From: CAZZIQ01 sp964654355
GTDB lineage: Bacteria; Pseudomonadota; Gammaproteobacteria; GCF-002020875
DNA: 5,017 bases
Reading direction: 5' to 3'
Assembly: GCA_964654355.1 (NCBI GenBank)
Contig: CAZZIQ010000072.1
Span: forward strand, 1-5,017
Below the pieces are notes generated by a model. That model was not told where the DNA came from and did no database searches. It saw nothing but the letters and a program-made list of their open reading frames with translations. Within the stretch, counting starts at the first letter, position 1; the number at the start of each line of letters is the position of its first letter. This document shows, in pieces, positions 1 to 5,017 of this stretch. The position numbers and the translations under genes were made by a program.

Positions 1-34
1 GCCGCAGGTGCATATGTCATGCCGAAGGCAACCG

Positions 35-457
35 TTACTCGATGACAAAATCTTCGAGGTCTTCGTCACCCTGTTCGAGCACAGCAAAGCTGCGAATCGA
101 TGCGCCAACTTCATGCACACGCTCGCGATCGCCGCAGACGAGGTAATGCCAATCGGGTAAAGGCTGATTGTGATAACGCAAACGGTAGGCGCAGGTATCC
201 GGCAACCAATCAAATTCGCGCACGCGATCCAGTGTGAGGTGCACGCATTCGGGTTGCTTCACATGCCGCGCTGGATAATCACTACAACGACACTGCTCGA
301 GATCGAGCAAGTTGCAGGACACACTGGTGGTGAGCACCTCGCCGCTGTCTTCATCTTCAATCTTGATCAAACAACAGCGCGCACAACCATCACACAGCGC
401 TTCCCATTCGGCACCACTGAGTTCATCCAGCGGTTTTTCCCAGAACTTTTCAGCCAT
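35..457 (-). CDS. ycgN: YcgN-family (UPF0260) cysteine-cluster protein
   Basis: A 140-residue protein of the YcgN/UPF0260 family, which belongs to the CxxCxxCC putative zinc- or iron-chelating domain group. The biochemical function of the family is not established, and a soluble cytoplasmic location is inferred because no signal peptide or membrane segment is visible. The N-terminal signature reads CDGCARCC (Cys22, 25, 28, 29). It is followed by Cys48, Cys56, Cys58, Cys71 and Cys89 (in TCAYRL), a spacing that matches my memory of E. coli YcgN (about 153 aa). Cys108 looks additional. The flanking EWEALCDGC and FDWLPDTCAYRL stretches are also family-typical. The ATG lies 8 nt after the ubiB stop. 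Its ribosome site TAAGG, 6 nt upstream, includes that stop codon, so translation is probably coupled to ubiB. The protein ends in TAA close to the window edge. Family assignment is firm; function is unknown. Confidence 0.93.
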   Translation of the reverse strand: MAEKFWEKPLDELSGAEWEALCDGCARCCLIKIEDEDSGEVLTTSVSCNLLDLEQCRCSDYPARHVKQPECVHLTLDRVREFDWLPDTCAYRLRYHNQPLPDWHYLVCGDRERVHEVGASIRSFAVLEQGDEDLEDFVIE

Positions 458-463
458 CGTAAA

Positions 464-468
464 CCTTA
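464..468 (-). promoter_or_regulatory. Ribosome binding site of ycgN overlapping the ubiB stop
   Basis: The minus strand reads TAAGG, then a 6-nt spacer, then the ycgN ATG. The first three bases are the ubiB stop codon. A ribosome finishing ubiB would sit on this site, which supports translational coupling and fixes the ycgN start. Confidence 0.6.
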
Positions 469-2145
469 CGAGAGGTCGCGCAGATCACGCGGCCACGCCA
501 ACAGCCACAGCAACCCACCTGCTGCCGCCAAGCCGCCCGCGAAGGTCCACATCCCACCCGGCAGACCCGGATCAATGTTGAGCCCTGCGCTCATCACACC
601 GGCCAATACCAATACGCCACCAATCACACTGCTCCACGTCGTACGACGTAAGCGCTGTAACTCACGACGCGTGCGTTCTAATTCTTTGGATTTCCACTCC
701 AACGCCAACTCACCGCGACGTGCTTTGCGCAAGACGTCATGCAATAAACCCGGAATTGCAGGCAGCTGTTCGACCAAGCGCACACCTTCTTCACGCAAAT
801 TCTTGCGCAACGCGCGCCACCCTAAACGCTCTTTCAGCCAACCTTCCAAGAACGGTTTGGCGGTTGTCCACAAATCGAGATCGGGATACAGCTGCTTCCC
901 TAGGCCCTCAACGTACAGCAGCGTTTTCTGCAACAGCACCAGCTGTGGCTGTACTTCCATACCAAAGCGCCGACCGGTGCGGAACAGCTTCAACAACAGG
1001 GTCGCGAAGGAGATCTCACCAAACGGGCGCTCAAAGATCGGCTCACTCACACCACGAAACGCCGCTTCTAATTCATCCAAGCGTGCATCGGCAGGCACCC
1101 AGCCCGACTCCAAGTGCAGGCGTGCAACCTTGCGATAGTCACGATTAAAGAACGCCAATAAGTTTTGTGCGAGGTAGAGCTGATCAGCGTCAGTCAGACT
1201 CCCCATGATGCCGAAGTCGACCGCAACATAACGCGGATGCTGTGGATCCTTCACATCCACAAAGATGTTGCCTGGATGCATGTCGGCATGGAAGAAATTG
1301 TCGCGAAACACTTGTGTAAAGAAAATCTCAACACCGCGCTCAGCAAGCAATTGCATGTTGCAGCCGAGATCCTTCAGGCGCTGCACTTGGCCGATCGGCA
1401 CACCCTGAATGCGCTCCATCACCAACACACGCTCACCACTGTGCTGCCACAACACTTCAGGCACATGCAGGCGCGCATCGCCTTCAAAATTTCGCCGTAC
1501 TTGCGACATGCTCGCGGCTTCGCGCTGCATGTCGAGCTCATCAAGGATTACACGCTCGTAGTCCTCAACCAACTCGATGGGATGAAAACGGCGCGCCTCT
1601 GGCGACCAACGCTCCGCAAGCACCGCAAGCCTTCGCGCCAATGCTAGGTCACGTCGGATGCGCGGGCGAATATCCGGGCGCACTACCTTAACTACCACTT
1701 CACGGCCATCGAGCAGCGTAGCGGCATGCACTTGTGCGATGGAGGCCGACGCGAGTGCCGTGTCTTCAAACGAGGCAAACACCTCGTCAATCGACTTGCC
1801 GAGCGACGCTTCAATGATCTTGCGCGCCTCACTCGAAGCAAACGGCTGCACCTGATCCTGCAAACGCGCTAAGCCATCGGTGATGTCATCGGGCAACAGA
1901 TCGCGGCGCGTCGATAGCAACTGGCCGAGCTTGATAAAAACCGGACCAAGGTCCTCCAACACGTTCCGCAAGCGATCGCCCTGCGACCCAGACATGGCTC
2001 GAAACCAAGTGGACGGATGCAGCCTAAACAGCCAACGCAGTGGCCGCCACAAATGCATCGACACCACCCAACTATCGAGGCCATGACGAATCAACACATG
2101 CTGGATGTGCAGTAAGCGCAGAAATTCAGCAGTGCCGCGGATCAT
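466..2145 (-). CDS. ubiB: UbiB, atypical protein-kinase-like ATPase of ubiquinone biosynthesis
   Basis: A 559-residue member of the UbiB/ABC1/ADCK family (E. coli UbiB is about 546 aa), required for ubiquinone synthesis or for handling its lipid intermediates. Family members bind ATP and have ATPase activity rather than clear protein-kinase activity. The family-defining KxGQ motif is KLGQ at residues 72-75, followed by LLSTRRDLLP. The alanine-rich nucleotide loop is ASASIAQVH (132-140) and the candidate ATP-binding lysine is Lys153 in VVVKVVRP. The catalytic-loop equivalent is HADMHPGN (286-293) and the metal-binding DFG starts at Asp310. A strongly basic and charged stretch (about 473-502) precedes two predicted membrane helices (about 505-523 and 530-549), the usual C-terminal anchor. 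All key motifs are intact. The ATG overlaps the ubiJ stop as ATGA and has an AAGGA ribosome site 6 nt upstream. It is third in the ubiE-ubiJ-ubiB run. Confidence 0.97.
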   Translation of the reverse strand: MIRGTAEFLRLLHIQHVLIRHGLDSWVVSMHLWRPLRWLFRLHPSTWFRAMSGSQGDRLRNVLEDLGPVFIKLGQLLSTRRDLLPDDITDGLARLQDQVQPFASSEARKIIEASLGKSIDEVFASFEDTALASASIAQVHAATLLDGREVVVKVVRPDIRPRIRRDLALARRLAVLAERWSPEARRFHPIELVEDYERVILDELDMQREAASMSQVRRNFEGDARLHVPEVLWQHSGERVLVMERIQGVPIGQVQRLKDLGCNMQLLAERGVEIFFTQVFRDNFFHADMHPGNIFVDVKDPQHPRYVAVDFGIMGSLTDADQLYLAQNLLAFFNRDYRKVARLHLESGWVPADARLDELEAAFRGVSEPIFERPFGEISFATLLLKLFRTGRRFGMEVQPQLVLLQKTLLYVEGLGKQLYPDLDLWTTAKPFLEGWLKERLGWRALRKNLREEGVRLVEQLPAIPGLLHDVLRKARRGELALEWKSKELERTRRELQRLRRTTWSSVIGGVLVLAGVMSAGLNIDPGLPGGMWTFAGGLAAAGGLLWLLAWPRDLRDLS

Positions 2146-2807
2146 GCCTTGTCCTTATCCGCATCGTGTGCGCTTGCCCAACGCGCCTCGGCACGATCCA
2201 AACGTGCACGCAGCGCATCAACACCCGCCACAAACTCATCGATTTCCCACCGATCGGGAAACAAGCGCGCTTCTTCACGCATGAATTCACCGACATCGGC
2301 GTGGATGGTTTCACGACTGCGCTTGAACCAATCGCGTAATCCGCGCACCGCAACCCCTAAAGGTCGCGCAATGAAGTCACCGGTGAGATGCGAAAGATGC
2401 TCTTCCCAATCAATGTCCGCACCTTGCAATGCCGCCGTCCACGCCTGTGCCGTACGGCTATCGCCCTGCAATTGAATCTCGGGCGTGAACAAGCGTGCAG
2501 GATCTTTGCTTTGCAAGACGCGCAAGAGCGAAAACGGTGCTGCGGTGATCTGTACGGCCGGCTCACCCGCACTCACGCTGTGCACATGCAGACGCCCTTC
2601 CGCATCCGCACTGAAATACAGCGTAAGCGCAAGTCCGCGCAAACCAATCGCCAAGGGACGACCATGCAACGTTTGATAGCGCGTGAGTGCCGCATCTCCT
2701 TCCAAAACGTGTGCAGCAGATAACGCGCCCTCGATTGCGCGCGCCAATAACGCGGCAGGCTCCAACGACCAATCCATCGCAGTAGATGAAGAATCCTGCG
2801 GCTGCAT
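2142..2807 (-). CDS. ubiJ: UbiJ, SCP2-domain accessory factor of ubiquinone biosynthesis
   Basis: About 221 residues (E. coli UbiJ is about 201). UbiJ carries an N-terminal SCP2 sterol-carrier-like lipid-binding domain. It scaffolds the soluble Ubi complex that modifies hydrophobic ubiquinone intermediates, together with UbiK encoded elsewhere. In this protein the SCP2-like region runs from roughly residue 15 to 115: an N-terminal helix with AALLARAIEGAL, then strands such as IGLRGLALTLYF and VQITAAPFSLLRVL. IQLQGDSRTAQAW corresponds to the E. coli VQGDIQVVQNF segment. The C-terminal part has family-like LTGDFIARPLG and a helical, charged tail suited to coiled-coil pairing. The frame stays open upstream to 2894, but that would overlap ubiE by 77 nt. 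I therefore chose the ATG at 2807, which leaves a 10-nt gap. No good ribosome site precedes it, and the next ATG, at 2777, is an alternative. Identification rests on domain pattern plus the ubiE/ubiB context. Confidence 0.9.
   Translation of the reverse strand: MQPQDSSSTAMDWSLEPAALLARAIEGALSAAHVLEGDAALTRYQTLHGRPLAIGLRGLALTLYFSADAEGRLHVHSVSAGEPAVQITAAPFSLLRVLQSKDPARLFTPEIQLQGDSRTAQAWTAALQGADIDWEEHLSHLTGDFIARPLGVAVRGLRDWFKRSRETIHADVGEFMREEARLFPDRWEIDEFVAGVDALRARLDRAEARWASAHDADKDKA
2152..2156 (-). promoter_or_regulatory. Ribosome binding site of ubiB inside the end of ubiJ
   Basis: The minus strand has AAGGA followed by a 6-nt spacer and the ubiB ATG. The site lies within the last codons of ubiJ. 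With the ATGA stop/start overlap, it fixes the ubiB start and suggests coupled translation. Confidence 0.65.
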
Positions 2808-2817
2808 TGAGAGAAAA

Positions 2818-3567
2818 CTAGATCTTGGTGCCGCGATGTACCGCGACAATTCCGCCACTGAGATTGAACACCTCAGCCTTGGCAAAGCCCGCACTCGTCA
2901 GCATGTCACGCAAGGTTTGCTGATCAGGGTGCATCCGAATCGACTCCGCAAGATAGCGATAGCTCTCCGCATCCTTGGCCACAAACTTGCCCATGAGCGG
3001 CAACAGCTTGAAGGAATAAAGGTCATAGACCTTATCCAGACCCGGCACGATCGGTTTGGAGAATTCGAGAATCACGGCGCGCCCACCCGGCTTTAATACA
3101 CGATGCATTTCGCGCAGCGCTTGATCCTTATCGGTAACGTTGCGCAGACCAAAGCCAATCGTCACCACATCAAATTGTGCATCTGCAAACGGCAAAGCCT
3201 CGGCATTAATTTGAGCAAAGTTCAGCCCACGAACATGACCCTCGTCTTCCATGCGCATGCGCCCACGGCTGAGCATGGCGTGGTTGATGTCCGACATCAC
3301 AATCTGCCCTTGCGGCCCAACGGTCGGCAACATGCGCACGCTCAGGTCGCCGGTTCCAGCGGCAAGATCCAGCACCGACTCTCCACCGCGCAGGCCACAA
3401 ACCCCCACCGCAAAGTGCTTCCACAGACGATGCAGCCCGAACGACATCAGGTCGTTCATGACGTCGTATTGCTGTGCTACGGAGTCGAATACGCCACGAA
3501 CCCGCGCCGCTTTTTCGCTCGCGCGGACTTGTTCGAAGCCGAAGTGGGTGGTTTCTTCCTGAGACAT
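2818..3567 (-). CDS. ubiE: UbiE, ubiquinone/menaquinone C-methyltransferase
   Basis: A 249-residue class I SAM-dependent methyltransferase (E. coli UbiE is 251). It methylates the benzoquinol ring carbon in ubiquinone synthesis (DDMQH2 formation) and converts demethylmenaquinol to menaquinol where that pathway exists. The N-terminus SQEETTHFGF matches E. coli UbiE closely and fixes the start; an in-frame TAA four codons upstream excludes a longer protein. Signature 1, YDVMNDLMSFGLHRLW, is at residues 35-49 or so. The SAM-binding motif I, VLDLAAGTGD, is at 65-74, NAEALPF at 121-127 and GFGLRNVTD at 138-146. Signature 2, RVLKPGG followed by ILEFSKP, is at 156-172. The C-terminus ends GGIVAVHRGTKI, as in homologues. 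All motifs are intact. The ribosome site is weak (an AGG abutting the ATG). It begins the ubiE-ubiJ-ubiB-ycgN unit and follows a structured intergenic element. Confidence 0.98.
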   Translation of the reverse strand: MSQEETTHFGFEQVRASEKAARVRGVFDSVAQQYDVMNDLMSFGLHRLWKHFAVGVCGLRGGESVLDLAAGTGDLSVRMLPTVGPQGQIVMSDINHAMLSRGRMRMEDEGHVRGLNFAQINAEALPFADAQFDVVTIGFGLRNVTDKDQALREMHRVLKPGGRAVILEFSKPIVPGLDKVYDLYSFKLLPLMGKFVAKDAESYRYLAESIRMHPDQQTLRDMLTSAGFAKAEVFNLSGGIVAVHRGTKI

Positions 3568-3595
3568 CCTGGTAGCTTACCGCATCCCAGAATAA

Positions 3596-3622
3596 AGCTG
3601 ACTACAGCTGCCCGAACGGGCA
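3596..3622 (-). terminator. Two adjacent small hairpins upstream of ubiE, possible weak terminator
   Basis: Read on the minus strand, TGCCC-GTTC-GGGCA (3609-3622) is a 5-bp GC-rich hairpin with a 4-nt loop. It runs directly into AGCTG-TAGT-CAGCT (3596-3609), a second 5-bp hairpin followed by TTATTCT. The T-run is short and broken, so termination would be weak. It could end transcripts from the DUF971 gene or simply shape the ubiE leader. The pairings are seen in the sequence; the function is inferred. Confidence 0.25.
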
Positions 3623-3624
3623 AT

Positions 3625-3698
3625 GATTTCGGCGGACGCCGTAAAGCCATCCCTGGCGGCTCCGGTGCGGCGTCCCTGCCGCACAGGCCGCCGAAATC
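3625..3698 (-). repeat. Structured palindromic intergenic element with paired AGGGA hairpin loops
   Basis: This 74-nt segment lies 57 nt before ubiE and 33 nt after the DUF971 gene. A perfect 11-bp inverted repeat (GATTTCGGCGG / CCGCCGAAATC, 3625-3635 with 3688-3698) encloses two hairpins. One is a perfect 7-bp stem (3665-3671 with 3678-3684); the other is a 3-bp stem (3646-3648 with 3655-3657). Their 6-nt loops read AGGGAC and AGGGAT on the minus strand. The layout is a three-way junction. From memory, comparable hairpin pairs with AGGGAT-type loops recur between genes in several Gammaproteobacteria, so I call it a repeat-family member, although only one copy is in this window. There is no T-tract directly after it, so it is not a standard terminator. 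RNA-level regulation, transcript stabilisation or a passive repeat are all possible. Confidence 0.6.
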
Positions 3699-3731
3699 TT
3701 CGCTCCGTCCAGACAGCTGGTCGTTAACTGA

Positions 3732-4106
3732 TCAGTGCGCCTGACGTTCATGGCCGGCTTCTTTCAGGCGACGCAGATAGTCGGCCCAATGCGCTTCCTG
3801 GTTCGTGCCGAGATCAAACAACCACTCCCACGAATAAATACCTGAGTTGTGGTTGTCGTCAAAATGAATCGACACGGCGTAGTTACCGACCACTTCAATG
3901 TGTTGAATCGCAACGTCTTCTTTGCCGACCTGCAGCTTCTCCTGACCCGGCGCATGTCCACGTACCTCAGCTGAGGGTGAAAACACACGCAGGTACTCAG
4001 CGGTGTATTCATACGTCTCACCTGTATCGAAGGTGATCGTCAGCAGACGCTTTTCCTTGCTGTAGTGAATATCCGTCGGGACATGCTTTTGTTTGGCTTC
4101 CTTCAC
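3732..4106 (-). CDS. DUF971 / GBBH-like N-terminal domain protein
   Basis: A small single-domain protein (124 aa from the GTG at 4106; 139 aa if the ATG at 4151 is used) of the DUF971 family, also called the gamma-butyrobetaine-hydroxylase-like N-terminal domain. Family signatures visible are a VPTDIHYSKEKRLLTITFDTG start, EYLRVFSPSAEVRGHAPGQE, a VGNYAVSIHFDD strand and HNSGIYSWEWLFDLG. The domain occurs at the N-terminus of 2-oxoglutarate dioxygenases such as gamma-butyrobetaine hydroxylase, but no catalytic dioxygenase domain is present. Standalone bacterial members have no settled function, and links to iron-sulfur metabolism have been suggested for the domain. I prefer the GTG because AGGAG lies 6 nt before it and the 15 residues upstream do not resemble the family. 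It sits directly after hslU, as in Pseudomonas. Family is firm; role unknown; start uncertain. Confidence 0.9.
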   Translation of the reverse strand: MKEAKQKHVPTDIHYSKEKRLLTITFDTGETYEYTAEYLRVFSPSAEVRGHAPGQEKLQVGKEDVAIQHIEVVGNYAVSIHFDDNHNSGIYSWEWLFDLGTNQEAHWADYLRRLKEAGHERQAH

Positions 4107-4228
4107 GGGATGCTCCTGAGTCGAATCGGTGGAACTGAACGTTCGGCGCATAATACCTGAGTCTTTTGGTAAAGAATAGCCAAAATCCCTGACAACCTAT
4201 CCGGAATTGAGCCGAAAAGACCCCAAGC
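4107..4228. other. hslU to DUF971 intergenic stretch
   Basis: A 122-nt gap, or 77 nt if the DUF971 gene starts at 4151. I see no convincing terminator for hslU: a 5-bp TGAGC/GCTCA stem at the stop codon has a 14-nt loop and no T-run. A TATTAT box on the minus strand (4155-4150) could be a -10 element, but no acceptable -35 lies 16-18 nt upstream. Read-through from hslU is plausible. Confidence 0.4.
4113..4117 (-). promoter_or_regulatory. Ribosome binding site supporting a GTG start for the DUF971 gene
   Basis: The minus strand reads AGGAG, a 6-nt spacer, then GTG at 4106-4104. This is a better site than the AGG four bases before the upstream ATG at 4151, so it favours the shorter product. 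Confidence 0.55.
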
Positions 4229-5017
4229 TCAGAGGATGTAGCGGGTCAGATCCTCATTCTGCGCCAGCGTCGCGAGGTGCTCGTCGACATAGCCCGCATC
4301 AATCACAACCTCAGCCCCATCCCGGTCACTCGCTTCGAAACTAAGGCTTTCCAGCAAACGCTCGATCAGGGTATGCAATCGCCGCGCGCCGATGTTCTCG
4401 GTGCGCTCGTTGACCTCGTAAGCAATCTCGGCAATCCGCCCAATCGACTCGGCATCGAAGGACAACGTAACGCCTTCCGTCGCTAACAACGCGGTGTATT
4501 GCTCGGTCAGCGAGGCATCGGGCTCGGTGAGAATGCGTTGGAAATCATCGACACCCAGCGCTTCCAGCTCGACACGAATTGGCAAGCGTCCCTGCAACTC
4601 GGGCACCAAATCGGAAGGGCGCGACAGATGAAAGGCGCCCGAGGCAATAAACAAGATGTGATCCGTGCGCACCATGCCCTGTTTGGTGGTCACCGTGCTG
4701 CCTTCAATCAAAGGCAATAAATCCCGCTGCACGCCTTCGCGCGAAACGGATGGATTGTTACCGCCGCTCTCGTGACCAACGGCGATCTTGTCGATTTCAT
4801 CGATGAAGACAATGCCGTTTTCTTCGACTTCGCGCAGCGCCTGCTGCTTAATCTCTTCCGGATCGAGCAGCTTGTGCGCCTCTTCTTCAGTGAGCTGACG
4901 CAACGCCTCAGGAATCCGCATCTTCTTGCGCTTCGGTTTTTGCTGGCCGGATAAGTTCTGGAACATGCCCTGCAACTGCGAAGACATTTCTTCCAGCCCA
5001 GGCGGCGACATGATCTC
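4229..5017 (-). CDS. hslU: HslU, ATPase subunit of the HslUV protease (partial, 3' end)
   Basis: The C-terminal 262 residues of HslU (ClpY), the AAA+ hexameric unfoldase that feeds substrates to the HslV (ClpQ) peptidase. E. coli HslU is 443 aa, so roughly the first 180 residues, including the Walker A motif, lie beyond the right edge. Counting from the Met at 5011, the end of the inserted I domain is MSPPGLEEMSSQLQGMFQNL, followed by a basic KPKRKK stretch. Walker B is GIVFIDEIDK (66-75), with SREGVQRDLLPLIEGSTV after it. Sensor 1 is ILFIASGAF (119-127), the arginine-finger segment is ELQGRLPIRVEL (138-149) and sensor 2 is GARRLHT (208-214). The C-terminus, EDLTRYIL, matches the conserved tail that inserts into HslV on activation. 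Nothing looks broken. hslV would be expected upstream, outside the window. Confidence 0.98.
   Translation of the reverse strand, partial: EIMSPPGLEEMSSQLQGMFQNLSGQQKPKRKKMRIPEALRQLTEEEAHKLLDPEEIKQQALREVEENGIVFIDEIDKIAVGHESGGNNPSVSREGVQRDLLPLIEGSTVTTKQGMVRTDHILFIASGAFHLSRPSDLVPELQGRLPIRVELEALGVDDFQRILTEPDASLTEQYTALLATEGVTLSFDAESIGRIAEIAYEVNERTENIGARRLHTLIERLLESLSFEASDRDGAEVVIDAGYVDEHLATLAQNEDLTRYIL

Noticed and set aside
20..30. TGCC-TTC-GGCA hairpin just after ycgN as a terminator
   Set aside because: A 4-bp stem with a 3-nt loop and no following T-run on the minus strand is too weak to call.
170..1138. Long plus-strand open frame (322 codons) opposite ubiB and ycgN
   Set aside because: It is antisense to two confidently identified genes. 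Its translation is rich in Ser, Arg and Pro with no recognisable domain, as expected for a shadow frame of a GC-biased gene.
1165..1647. Plus-strand open frame (160 codons) opposite ubiB
   Set aside because: A shadow frame opposite the kinase-like core of UbiB. The His- and Leu-rich stretches mirror antisense codons, and no domain is seen.
2808..2894. N-terminal extension of ubiJ to the ATG at 2894
   Set aside because: It would overlap ubiE by 77 nt, and the added residues do not resemble the UbiJ N-terminus.
3568..3624. Sigma-70 promoter for ubiE
   Set aside because: A TTGCCC and a TTTATT/TATTCT can be found on the minus strand, but they are 21-23 nt apart, outside the usual 16-18 nt spacing.
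3103..3744. Plus-strand open frame (213 codons) opposite ubiE, running through the intergenic element
   Set aside because: It has no recognisable domain, is mostly antisense to the highly conserved ubiE, and crosses a palindromic element, so it is best read as chance.
4207..4231. TGAGC/GCTCA stem at the hslU stop as a terminator
   Set aside because: Only 5 bp with a 14-nt loop, and followed by AATT rather than a T-run.

Overview
The window is ordinary chromosomal core sequence from a gammaproteobacterium. The evidence is close protein similarity (judged by eye against remembered E. coli proteins) to HslU, UbiE, UbiJ, UbiB and YcgN, and a gene order matching the hslVU / DUF971 / ubiE-ubiJ-ubiB neighbourhood known from Pseudomonas. 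GC content looks moderate (mid-50s %, by eye). I cannot name a genus. A Xanthomonadales- or Nevskiales-like lineage is possible, but that is a guess.

Every gene I support lies on the minus strand, so transcription runs from high to low coordinates. From the right edge: (1) 4229-5017, the 3' part of hslU, the ATPase of the HslUV protease; (2) 4107-4228, a 122-nt gap with no clear terminator or promoter; (3) 3732-4106, a small DUF971 / GBBH-like N-terminal domain protein, probably starting at a GTG with a good Shine-Dalgarno sequence; (4) 3568-3731, a 164-nt gap holding a highly structured palindromic element and two smaller hairpins; (5) 2818-3567 ubiE, 2142-2807 ubiJ and 466-2145 ubiB, a tight ubiquinone-biosynthesis operon; (6) 35-457, a YcgN-family (UPF0260) cysteine-cluster protein only 8 nt after ubiB; (7) 1-34, a short non-coding edge.

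UbiE performs the C-methylation of the ubiquinone/menaquinone ring. UbiJ is the lipid-binding accessory factor of the Ubi complex. UbiB is the atypical membrane-associated kinase/ATPase needed for ubiquinone synthesis or handling. The junctions are a 10-nt gap (ubiE-ubiJ), an ATGA overlap (ubiJ-ubiB) and an 8-nt gap whose ribosome site overlaps the ubiB stop codon (ubiB-ycgN). They indicate one co-translated unit, which makes YcgN a candidate partner of quinone metabolism here.

I found no new multi-gene system. The most interesting item is the 74-nt element upstream of ubiE. It has an 11-bp perfect outer stem enclosing two hairpins whose loops read AGGGAC and AGGGAU in the sense transcript, resembling CsrA/RsmA target loops. 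It also has a competing alternative fold.
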